Assembly: GCF_000423905.1 (NCBI RefSeq)
Contig: NZ_AUIW01000002.1
Span: 62,001-126,000, forward strand
Length of the DNA: 64,000 nucleotides
Source: Thermus antranikianii DSM 12462
GTDB lineage: Bacteria > Deinococcota > Deinococci > Deinococcales > Thermaceae
Reading direction: 5' to 3'
The notes under the pieces are model-generated. The model was given only the letters and a program-made list of their open reading frames with translations, had not been told where the DNA came from and ran no database searches. Positions 43,730 to 53,536 of the stretch are shown piece after piece (the stretch's first letter is position 1; every line of letters starts with the position of its first letter). A program made the translations under genes and the position numbers.

Positions 43730-44406
43730 TGTGGCTTCTCCTCTCCCCCACGGTCCTCGAGGCCCCCTTCCTCCGGGGCGAACCCTTCTCCTTCCTGGGG
43801 AGGAAGGGGCTTAGGGGAGAGGGTTTCGTCTGGCTGGAAACCGGGATCGGCAAGGTGAACGCGGCCCTTACCCTGGCCGCCTGGGCCAGCCAGGATTCTG
43901 TGGAGAAGGCCTTGCTTTTCGGCATCGCCGGGGCCTACCCGGGCTCGGGCCTCCTTCCTGGGGATGTGGTCCTGGTGGGGGAGGAGGTGGAGGCGGACCT
44001 GGGTACCCAAGAGGGCCTTAAGCCCTTGGGCTTTCCCGCCTTGGAGGTGGGAGGAAAGGCCTACTACAACCGATTTCCCCTGGATCCGGGCCTTACCCGG
44101 GCTTTGGCCCGGATGTTGGGCCTCCGGGTGGTGGTGGGGCTCACCCGGGACCGGGTTTCGGAAAACCCGGGGGAGGCGGAGGCCCTGGCCTCGCGCTGGG
44201 GGGCCCAGGTGGAGAGCATGGAGGGAGCCGCCTTCGCCCGAGCGTGCCTGGCCCTGGGCATCCCGGGGGTGGAGGTTCGGGCTATTTCCAATCCGGCAGG
44301 GGTGCGGGACAAGGGAGCGTGGAGGATTCCCTTGGCGGTGAGGGCTTTGGAGGGAACCTTGGCCCCCATCCTTGGGGGAGCCTTCCCGGAGGGGCTCCAA
44401 GGATAA
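43729..44406 (+). CDS. mqnB: Futalosine hydrolase (menaquinone synthesis)
   Basis: 225 residues, a nucleoside-phosphorylase-fold enzyme with LETGIGKVNAALTLAAWA near the N-terminus, FGIAGAYPGSGLLPGDVVLV, and the substrate-binding/catalytic segment AQVESMEGAAFARACLALGIP followed by RAISNPAG. It splits hypoxanthine from futalosine in the alternative menaquinone pathway, which Thermus is known to use. The ATG shares a base with the preceding stop (TGATG). MTA/SAH nucleosidase is the nearest alternative; the length and AISN-PAG ending favour MqnB. Confidence 0.85.
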   Translation: MWLLLSPTVLEAPFLRGEPFSFLGRKGLRGEGFVWLETGIGKVNAALTLAAWASQDSVEKALLFGIAGAYPGSGLLPGDVVLVGEEVEADLGTQEGLKPLGFPALEVGGKAYYNRFPLDPGLTRALARMLGLRVVVGLTRDRVSENPGEAEALASRWGAQVESMEGAAFARACLALGIPGVEVRAISNPAGVRDKGAWRIPLAVRALEGTLAPILGGAFPEGLQG

Positions 44407-44528
44407 TCCCTTGTTCGCCTGGGGTGTCCCCTGGCCGAAAGCGAGGTGGGCTTTGAAGGGGAGCTTTTCCAGGGCGCTCACCTGCTAGGAAACCCTGGGC
44501 GGACGGCGGAACCGGGGGAGAAGACAAA
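44407..44528. other. Intergenic region between convergent mqnB and sodA, with several hairpins
   Basis: No gene is supported. It holds a 7-of-8 bp hairpin (GCCTGGGG and CCCCTGGC around TGT), a CAGGG/CCCTG stem, and an AGGTG/CACCT pair. The frame of mqnB stays open beyond its TAA to the sodA end, but no start codon supports a gene there. Confidence 0.35.
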
Positions 44529-44555
44529 CCCCCACCCGGGGGGTCCGGGTGGGGG
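44529..44555. terminator. sodA terminator
   Basis: An 11-bp stem, CCCCCACCCGG pairing with CCGGGTGGGGG around a GGGGT loop. On the minus strand it is followed by TTTGTCTT, suited to ending sodA transcription; it may also end mqnB. Confidence 0.75.
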
Positions 44556-44567
44556 ACTATATTTCCC

Positions 44568-45185
44568 TTAGCCCTTCCGCCGGAAGAAGGCTTCCGCCTT
44601 GTCCCAGTTCAGCACGTTCCAGATGGCCTGGAGGTAGTCAGCCCGGCGGTTTTGGTACTTGAGGTAATAGGCGTGCTCCCACACGTCGATGCCCACGATG
44701 GGGGTGAACCCCTCCATGATGGGGTTGTCCTGGTTGGGGGTGGAGATGACGTGGAGCTTGCCGAAGGGATCCTTGACCAGCCAGGCCCAGCCGGAGCCGA
44801 AACGGGCCATGGCCGCTTGGGTGAGCTTTTCCTTCAGGGCAGCGAAGCCCCCAAACTGCTCGTCGATGGCCTTTTTGAGTTCCCCCACCGGCTCTTTAGC
44901 CCCCCCGGGGGTTAGAAGCTCCCAAAAGAGGCTATGGTTCAGGTGCCCACCCCCGTTGTTGCGCACCGCGGTCTGGATGTCCGCGGGCAGGGCGGCCAGG
45001 TGGCGCAGGAGCACTTCCACCTCCACCCCGTGCAGGTAGGGGTACTTCTCTAAGGCGGCATTCAGGTTGTTCACATAAGCCCCGTGGTGCTTCTGGTGGT
45101 GGATCTCCATGGTCTTGGCGTCGATGTGGGGCTCGAGGGCCTCGTACGGGTAACCCAGTTCCGGTAGCTTAAACGGATACGGCAT
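44568..45185 (-). CDS. sodA: Superoxide dismutase (Mn)
   Basis: 205 residues, nearly identical in pattern to the structurally known T. thermophilus Mn-SOD. Metal ligands are in [15 protein letters not shown] (first His), [13 protein letters not shown] (second His) and [14 protein letters not shown] (Asp and His). The glycines of the NNGGGHLN loop and the Q of TPNQDNP suit manganese. It dismutates superoxide in the cytoplasm. A TATAGT box and a GGGAGGTGAAGT ribosome-binding site precede it. Confidence 0.97.
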   Translation of the reverse strand: MPYPFKLPELGYPYEALEPHIDAKTMEIHHQKHHGAYVNNLNAALEKYPYLHGVEVEVLLRHLAALPADIQTAVRNNGGGHLNHSLFWELLTPGGAKEPVGELKKAIDEQFGGFAALKEKLTQAAMARFGSGWAWLVKDPFGKLHVISTPNQDNPIMEGFTPIVGIDVWEHAYYLKYQNRRADYLQAIWNVLNWDKAEAFFRRKG

Positions 45186-45204
45186 ACTTCACCTCCCAAA
45201 CCTC

Positions 45205-45210
45205 ACTATA
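45205..45210 (-). promoter_or_regulatory. -10 box of sodA
   Basis: TATAGT on the minus strand, 19 bases before the ATG, with a good ribosome-binding site between. The upstream region is occupied by the fumC terminator hairpin and has no clear -35. Confidence 0.45.
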
Positions 45211-45214
45211 GGGG

Positions 45215-45239
45215 TGCCCACCCGGCTTGGGGGTGGGCA
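45215..45239 (-). terminator. Hairpin after fumC
   Basis: A 9-bp stem, TGCCCACCC pairing with GGGTGGGCA around a 7-base loop, directly after the fumC stop and before the sodA -10 box. The T-tract is poor, so termination may be partial. Confidence 0.5.
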
Positions 45240-45254
45240 TTCTCACAAATGGCC

Positions 45255-46652
<1,398 letters not shown>

Positions 46653-46669
46653 ACCGCACCTCCAGCCCG

Positions 46670-46675
46670 ATTTTA
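46670..46675 (-). promoter_or_regulatory. Possible -10 box of fumC
   Basis: TAAAAT on the minus strand, overlapping the terC stop, 17 bases before ATG 46652 and followed by GGAGGTG. No -35 box is visible. Confidence 0.35.
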
Positions 46676-47416
46676 CGCCTCCTCCTCGTAGGGCTCGTGG
46701 AGCTTGACGGGTTTCCCCCTAAGCCCTGCGCGGAGGTTAAGCCACTCCACCAGCACGGCGAAGCCCATGGCGAAGTACACGTACCCCTTGGGGATGTGTA
46801 CCCCCATGCCCTCGGCCACCAGGGTGAAGCCCACCAAAAGCAGGAAGGAAAGGGCCAGCATCTTCACCGTGGGGTGCTGGTTCACGAAGGCGTAGATGCC
46901 CTTGGAGGCCAGGAGCATGATGGCCACGGAGAGGAGGATGGCCGCCACCATGACGGGTATGAAGCGGGTGAGGCCCACGGCGGTGATGACGGAGTCTATG
47001 GAGAAGACGATATCCAGAAGAAGCACCTGCCCGATCACCGAGGCAAAGGAGGGAGCCACCCTTTTCACCGCATGGCCGGGTTCCCCTTCCAGCTTTTCGT
47101 GGATTTCCTTAACCGATTTGTAGATGAGGAATAGTCCCCCGGCGATCAGAACCAGGTCCTTGCCCGTCACCTCGTGGCCCAAGAGGGCGAAGAGGGGTTT
47201 TTTCAAGGCCATGATCCAGGCGATGGAAAGGAGGAAAAGGATGCGGGTCAGGGCAGCCATGGAGAGGCCCAGCATCCGGGCCCGGTCCTGCTGCCCTTTG
47301 GGCAGTTTGGAGGCCAGGATGCTGATGAAGATGACGTTGTCTATACCCAAGACCACTTCTAGCACCGTGAGGGTTATGAGGGCCACCCAGACCTCGGGGT
47401 TGGTGAGCCAGTCCAT
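46673..47416 (-). CDS. terC: TerC-family integral membrane protein
   Basis: 247 residues from ATG 47416, with seven membrane helices. The two family motifs with membrane-embedded acidic residues are present: [17 protein letters not shown] near residue 22 and [15 protein letters not shown] near 135. TerC/Alx-type proteins are linked to metal (manganese) efflux and to loading of exported metalloproteins. The frame continues upstream to 48016 but only antisense to the reductase gene. The start is 7 bases after a TAAACT box, hence leaderless. Confidence 0.9.
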   Translation of the reverse strand: MDWLTNPEVWVALITLTVLEVVLGIDNVIFISILASKLPKGQQDRARMLGLSMAALTRILFLLSIAWIMALKKPLFALLGHEVTGKDLVLIAGGLFLIYKSVKEIHEKLEGEPGHAVKRVAPSFASVIGQVLLLDIVFSIDSVITAVGLTRFIPVMVAAILLSVAIMLLASKGIYAFVNQHPTVKMLALSFLLLVGFTLVAEGMGVHIPKGYVYFAMGFAVLVEWLNLRAGLRGKPVKLHEPYEEEA

Positions 47417-47423
47417 GGGAAGG

Positions 47424-47445
47424 AGTTTACATGGCCGCGTAGACT
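47424..47445. promoter_or_regulatory. Mirror-image divergent -10 boxes of terC and the YpdA-type gene
   Basis: AGTTTAC (47424-47430) and GTAGACT (47439-47445) form an inverted repeat with one mismatch. It supplies TAAACT on the minus strand, 7 bases before ATG 47416, and TAGACT on the plus strand, 7 bases before ATG 47453. The two promoters overlap, so they should be mutually exclusive. Confidence 0.6.
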
Positions 47446-47452
47446 GGGGGGC

Positions 47453-48418
47453 ATGGTGGACGTGCTCATCGTGGGGGCTGGGCCCGTGGGCCTGGCGGCG
47501 GGTATCGAGGCCAAGCGCCGGGGCCTGAGCCACCTGATCCTGGAAAGGGGCACGGTGGCGGAAACCATCTACCGCTTCCCCCGGCGGATGGTCTTCTTCT
47601 CCGAGTCCAAGAACATCGAGATCGGGGGCCACCCTTTGGTGTCCCAAGGACCCAAGCCCACCCGCCTCGAGGCGCTTCTCTACTACCAGAAGGTGGCGGA
47701 ACGCGAGGGGCTTCGGGTCCTCACCTACACGGAGGCGGTGGGCATTGAAGGGGAGGAAGGAGCCTTTAAGGTCTTGGCCCGGGATCGGTTTGGGGAGAAG
47801 GCCTTTCCTGCCCGGTACGTGGTGGTGGCCACGGGTTACTTCGGAAACCCTAACCGCCTGGGGGTGCCGGGAGAGGACTTGCCTCACGTGTTTTACCGCT
47901 ACGAGGAGGCAGCTCCCTTCTTCGGCAGGAAGGTGGCGGTGGTGGGGGGGAGCAACTCGGCGGTGGAGGTGGCCTTGGACCTGTACCGGGGCGGGGCCCA
48001 GGTGGCCCTGGTCCACCGGGGCAAATGGGTGCGCCCTAGCGTGAAATACTGGCTTCTCCCCGACTTTGAGAACCGGGTGAAGGAGGGAAGCATTCTGGCG
48101 GTAATGGAGGCCAAGGTGAAGGCCATTACCCTCGAGGGCCTAATCCTGGAAAGACCCCAAGGGGAGGAGTTCTTGGAGGCCGACTTCATCCTGGTTCAAA
48201 TTGGCTACCGGGCGGAGGATCGCCTCCTTAAGGAGGCCGGAGTACGCTACGAGGGGGAGAAGCCCTGGCTTTCCTCGGAATGGGAAACCTCGCGCAAAGG
48301 GCTTTTCGCCATCGGTTCCTCGGCCTATGGGCCGGACACCCGCACGGTGTTTATCGAAAACGGCCGGGAGCATGCAAGGGTGGCCATTGCCGCCATTGCC
48401 CGCCGCCTGGGCTCTTGA
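47453..48418 (+). CDS. ypdA: YpdA-type FAD/NAD(P)-dependent reductase, probable bacillithiol disulfide reductase
   Basis: 321 residues. The FAD-binding loop is VGAGPVGLAAGIEAKRRG at the N-terminus, a second Rossmann loop is VVGGSNSAVEVALDLYRGG, and the typical YpdA segments IYRFPRRMVFFSESKNIEIG and KWVRPSVKYWLLPDFENR are present. There is no CxxC redox pair, as in YpdA and unlike thioredoxin reductase. YpdA recycles oxidised bacillithiol; bshB1 is in the same window and Thermus makes bacillithiol, which supports the call. The mRNA is probably leaderless. Its stop overlaps the -35 box of the ilv operon. Confidence 0.85.
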   Translation: MVDVLIVGAGPVGLAAGIEAKRRGLSHLILERGTVAETIYRFPRRMVFFSESKNIEIGGHPLVSQGPKPTRLEALLYYQKVAEREGLRVLTYTEAVGIEGEEGAFKVLARDRFGEKAFPARYVVVATGYFGNPNRLGVPGEDLPHVFYRYEEAAPFFGRKVAVVGGSNSAVEVALDLYRGGAQVALVHRGKWVRPSVKYWLLPDFENRVKEGSILAVMEAKVKAITLEGLILERPQGEEFLEADFILVQIGYRAEDRLLKEAGVRYEGEKPWLSSEWETSRKGLFAIGSSAYGPDTRTVFIENGREHARVAIAAIARRLGS

Positions 48419-48443
48419 CACCCTTCACAAGGGACGCTAGGAT
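48415..48443 (+). promoter_or_regulatory. Promoter of the ilv operon
   Basis: -35 TTGACA (perfect, 48415-48420), 17-bp spacer, -10 TAGGAT (48438-48443). The predicted start is about 48450, only a few bases before the leader-peptide ATG. The -35 box overlaps the stop codon of the preceding reductase gene. Confidence 0.75.
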
Positions 48444-48453
48444 AAAACCCAAG

Positions 48454-48522
48454 ATGCGCTTTGGCCTCATCCTATCCCTAGGCCTGGTCCTAATCGTAGG
48501 GCCAGCGGGGGGTGGGGTGTAG
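48454..48522 (+). CDS. ilv leader peptide (attenuation peptide)
   Basis: A 22-codon frame beginning MRFGLILSLG and continuing LVLIVGPAGGGV, then TAG. It has five Leu, two Ile and three Val, with nine of these ten among codons 5-15, as in branched-chain amino acid leader peptides. It starts about 4 bases into the predicted transcript, so it would be read as a leaderless message. Its last Gly/Val codons are a G-rich run (about 48505-48519) that can pair with the C-rich arm of the downstream terminator. Stalling at the Leu/Ile/Val codons would leave that run free; finishing the peptide would cover it. Confidence 0.75.
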   Translation: MRFGLILSLGLVLIVGPAGGGV

Positions 48523-48537
48523 CGTTTTAGGGCGCAT

Positions 48538-48573
48538 CCAAAACCCCCCGGAGAATCCGGGGGGTTTTGGTTT
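48538..48573 (+). terminator. Attenuator terminator before ilvB
   Basis: A perfect 15-bp stem, CCAAAACCCCCCGGA (48538-48552) pairing with TCCGGGGGGTTTTGG (48556-48570) around GAA, followed by TTT. It lies between the leader peptide and the ilvB ribosome-binding site (AGGAGGGGGAG). Confidence 0.85.
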
Positions 48574-48584
48574 AGGAGGGGGAG

Positions 48585-50269
48585 ATGAAGGGAGCGGAGG
48601 CACTTTTGAAGGCGCTGGAGCGGGAAGGGGTGGAGGTCATTTTCGGCCACCCAGGTGGGGCCATCATGCCCACCTACGATGCCCTGTACGACAGCCCCAT
48701 CCGCCATATCCTGGTTCGGCACGAGCAAGGGGGAGTTCATGCCGCCACCGCCTACGCCCGGGTTTCGGGCAAGGTGGGGGTGGTGATGGCCACCAGCGGT
48801 CCCGGGGCTTTGAACCTGGTGACGGGTCTGGCGGATGCCTACATGGACTCCACTCCCGTGGTAGCCATCACCGGGAACGTGCCCCGCAACCTCATCGGTA
48901 CCGATGCCTTCCAGGAGGCGGACGTCACTGGGGTGACCATGCCCATCACCAAGCACAACTACTTGGTGCAAGAGGTGAACGACATTCCCCGGGTGGTGAG
49001 GGAAGCCTTTCACATCGCCTCCACCGGGAGGCCGGGGCCGGTGCTGATCGATCTGCCCAAGGATGTGCAGCTGGCGGAGTTCAGCGGCACCTTTGACGTG
49101 GAGCTGGACCTCCCCGGGTACAAGCCCACCACCAAGGGCCACCCCAAGCAAATAGAGCGGGCCCTGGATGCCCTGGAGAAAGCGGAGAGGCCGGTCCTGA
49201 TGGTGGGGGGTGGGGCCCAGCACGCCCACGGGGAGCTTCTGGTCTTTGCGGAGAAAACGGGAATTCCCGTGATCACCACCCTTATGGGCCTGGGGGCCTT
49301 CCCTGGGAACCACCCCCTTTGGTTGGGGATGCCTGGGATGCATGGCACCGTGGCCGCCAACCGGGCCATCCACCATGCGGATGTGATCCTGGCCATCGGC
49401 CTGCGCTTTGACGACCGGGTGACGGGGAAGGTGTCCCGGTTTGCCCCCCATGCCCACACCATCATTCACGTGGACATCGATCCGGCGGAGATCGGCAAGC
49501 TGGTGCGCACCCACATTCCCATCGTGGGGGACGCCCAGGCTGTTCTTCGGGAGATGCTGAAAGGGGCCAAGCCTTTGAAGCTGGCCTCTTGGTGGCGGCA
49601 ACTGGAGGAGTGGCGCACCCGTTACCCCTTGCGCTGGAAGCCTAAGCCCTACCTGCAGAGCCAGGAGGTCATCAAGGCCTTTGCCGAAGCCACGGGGGGG
49701 CATGCCATCGTCACCACCGGGGTGGGGCAGCACCAGATGTTCGCCGCCCAGTTCTTCCCCGTGACCCGGCCGAGAAGCTTCATCACCTCCGGGGGCTTGG
49801 GCACCATGGGGGTGGGCCTTCCCTTCGCCATCGGGGCCAAGGTGGCCCGGCCGGAGGAGCTGGTCATCGATTTCGACGGGGACGGCTCCTTCCAGATGAC
49901 CCTTCAGGAGCTGGCCACTGTGGTCAAGTACAAGTTGGACGTGAAGGTGGTGGTCCTCAACAATGGCTACTTGGGCATGGTGCGGCAATGGCAGGACCTC
50001 TTCCACGCCAAGCGCTACTCCGAGGTGTACCTGGCGGACTCCAACCCCGACTTCGCCCGCCTGGCGGAGGCCTACGGCATCAAGGGGGTCAAGGTGGAGC
50101 GCAAGGAGGATCTGATGAAGGGGGTGGAGGCCGTGCTTTCCACCGATGGGCCCGTGGTGGCCGAGTTTAAGGTCTACCACGAGGAAGGAGTCTTCCCCAT
50201 GATTCCGGCCGGGGGTGCGGCGGAGGACATGATCCTCGAGCACCCAGAGGAGCGGGAGGAGGTGGAGGC

Positions 50270-50273
<4 letters not shown>
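48585..50273 (+). CDS. ilvB: Acetolactate synthase, large (catalytic) subunit
   Basis: 562 residues, a thiamine-diphosphate enzyme. The catalytic glutamate is in VRHEQGGVHAATAYAR, with SGPGALNLVTGLADAYMDS following; the ThDP/Mg motif is DFDGDGSFQMTLQELATVV...VLNN. It joins two pyruvates (leucine/valine route) or pyruvate and 2-ketobutyrate (isoleucine route). First structural gene after the attenuator; it overlaps ilvN by 4 bases. Acetohydroxyacid synthase identity is supported by the following regulatory subunit. Confidence 0.96.
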
Positions 50274-51792
<1,519 letters not shown>

Positions 51793-51803
51793 GTGGGTTC
51801 CGA

Positions 51804-51825
51804 AGGCCCCCCAGATGGGGGGCCT
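51804..51825 (+). terminator. Hairpin between ilvC and leuA
   Basis: AGGCCCCCC pairs with GGGGGGCCT (9 bp) around a short AGAT loop, followed by AGTGCGTTTT. The T-run is displaced from the stem, so it may act as a partial terminator or an mRNA-processing/stability element. The 11-mer GCGTTTTAGGG after it is also found in the ilv leader at 48522-48532. Confidence 0.5.
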
Positions 51826-51848
51826 AGTGCGTTTTAGGGAGGGAGAAG

Positions 51849-53411
51849 ATGGAGATGGAAAGGCACATCCGGATCTTCGACACCACGCTTAGGGATGGGG
51901 AACAGAGCCCAGGGGTAGCCCTTTCCCTGGACCAGAAGCTGGAGATCGCCCACGCCTTGGCTCGGCTCAACGTGGACATCATCGAGGCGGGCTTCCCCGT
52001 ATCCGGGCCTTTGGAGTTTGAGGCGGTAAGGCGGATTGCTGAGGAGGTAAGGGGCCCCATCATCGCCGCCTTGGCCCGCACCCATACCCTGGACATCGAC
52101 CAGGCGGCCAAGGCCTTGGAGAAGGCGGAAAAGCCCCGCATCCACGTCTTCACCTCGGCTTCCAAGATCCACCTCGAGTACATGCTGAGGAAAACCGAGG
52201 AGGAGGTCTTGGAGATGGCGGACAAGATGGTCCGCTACGCCAGGAAGTACGTGGACGACGTGGAGTTTTCCGCCCAGGACGTGATGCGGGCCGACTGGGA
52301 GTTTGTGAAGCGCCTTTACGAGGTGGCCATCGAAGCGGGGGCTACCACCATCAATATCCCCGACACCACCGGCTACGGCACGCCCGCTGAGTACGGGGCT
52401 TTGATCCGGCGCATCCGGGATGAGGTGGTGCGGGGCCGGGATGTGATCATCTCCACCCACACCCACGACGACCTGGGCTTGGCCACCGCCAACGCCCTGG
52501 CGGGCATAGAGAACGGGGCGGGGCAGGTGGAGTGCACCATCAACGGCATCGGGGAGCGGGCGGGCAACACCTCCTTGGAGGAGGTGGTCATGGCCCTTTA
52601 CGTGCGCCGAGACTGGTACAAGGCCAAGACCCAGATCAACACCCGGGAGATCTACCGGGTTTCCCGCCTGGTGGAGCGCTACACCGGCATACCTGTGCCC
52701 CCCAATAAGGCCATCGTGGGGGACAATGCCTTCGCCCACGAGTCGGGAATCCACCAGGATGGCGTCTTGAAGCACCGCTCCACCTACGAGATCATGGACG
52801 CCGAGCTCATCGGCAGGCGCCCCGCGGTGATCGTGCTGGGCAAGCACTCTGGGCGGGCGGCCTTTAGGAAGGCCCTCGAGGACCTGGGTTACAAGGACCT
52901 CACGGAGGAGCAGCTTAAAGTGCTTTTCTCCCGCTTCAAGGAGATCGCTGAGAAAAAGGGTCCCCTTTCCGCCGAGGAGCTTCAGGCCCTGGTGGAAAGC
53001 GAAAGGGAACCCGCTTCCCACTTCTTCGTCCTGGAACACGTGCAGTTCTTCTCGGGCTCGGGCCTTCTGCCCACGGCCACGGTGAAGGTCAAGACCCCGG
53101 ATGGGGAGAAGGTGGCTACGCATACCGGGGATGGTCCGGTGGATGCCGTCTACAAGGCCATTCAGGAGGCCATCGGCCTCAGGCCTGAGCTCGAGCTCTA
53201 CCGGGTGGAGGCCATTACGGGTTCCACCGAGGCCCTGGGCCAGGTAACGGTTAGGCTTCGCCTGGGGGAGCTTCAGGCGGTGGGGGTAGGGGTATCCCCG
53301 GACATCGTGGAAGCTTCGGCCCTGGCCTTCCTGGACGCCGCCGGCAAGCTGGCCAGCGGCCGTGCCACCCGCCACCCGCCCTCCATTGAGGAGGTTCAGC
53401 GGGGGCTCTAA
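51849..53411 (+). CDS. leuA: 2-isopropylmalate synthase
   Basis: 520 residues, the long form with a C-terminal leucine-sensing domain (from about residue 390: FFSGSGLLPTATVKV, AITGSTEALGQVTVRL). The catalytic barrel opens with FDTTLRDGEQSPGVALS and holds the metal-binding HTHDDLGLATANALAG and the substrate loop NGIGERAGNTSLEEV. It condenses acetyl-CoA with 2-ketoisovalerate as the first step of leucine synthesis. GGGAGGGAGAAG precedes the ATG. Confidence 0.96.
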   Translation: MEMERHIRIFDTTLRDGEQSPGVALSLDQKLEIAHALARLNVDIIEAGFPVSGPLEFEAVRRIAEEVRGPIIAALARTHTLDIDQAAKALEKAEKPRIHVFTSASKIHLEYMLRKTEEEVLEMADKMVRYARKYVDDVEFSAQDVMRADWEFVKRLYEVAIEAGATTINIPDTTGYGTPAEYGALIRRIRDEVVRGRDVIISTHTHDDLGLATANALAGIENGAGQVECTINGIGERAGNTSLEEVVMALYVRRDWYKAKTQINTREIYRVSRLVERYTGIPVPPNKAIVGDNAFAHESGIHQDGVLKHRSTYEIMDAELIGRRPAVIVLGKHSGRAAFRKALEDLGYKDLTEEQLKVLFSRFKEIAEKKGPLSAEELQALVESEREPASHFFVLEHVQFFSGSGLLPTATVKVKTPDGEKVATHTGDGPVDAVYKAIQEAIGLRPELELYRVEAITGSTEALGQVTVRLRLGELQAVGVGVSPDIVEASALAFLDAAGKLASGRATRHPPSIEEVQRGL

Positions 53412-53416
53412 CGCCA

Positions 53417-53443
53417 CCCCACCCTGGCGTAGCCAGGGTGGGG
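53417..53443. terminator. Hairpin after leuA
   Basis: A 12-bp perfect stem, CCCCACCCTGGC and GCCAGGGTGGGG around GTA. There is no T-run on the plus strand. Eleven base pairs of each arm match the malQ-sucD hairpin at 20451-20475. Confidence 0.6.
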
Positions 53444-53536
53444 GCTCCGGGGAAAGGCTTCATTAAGTGTGTTTTCCTTGGCCCTAAGGGAGCAGGGTTC
53501 AGTAAGGGAGGGTACACGGCTCTAGGGGAGAAGGAG

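Noticed and set aside
44410-44568. Possible coding extension of mqnB past its TAA
   Set aside because: The frame stays open but lacks a start codon, has no family similarity, and MqnB is already full length at 225 residues.
47417-48016. 200-residue upstream extension of the terC frame
   Set aside because: It runs antisense to the YpdA-type gene, has no family similarity, and the TerC fold begins at ATG 47416 behind a -10 box.
48351-50243. Long (about 630 codon) minus-strand frame opposite ilvB
   Set aside because: His/Gly/Pro-rich composition and no family features; long antisense frames are expected at this G+C because the third-position bias removes stops.
51834-53417. 527-codon minus-strand frame opposite leuA
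   Set aside because: Same antisense artefact; the plus-strand gene is an unmistakable LeuA.
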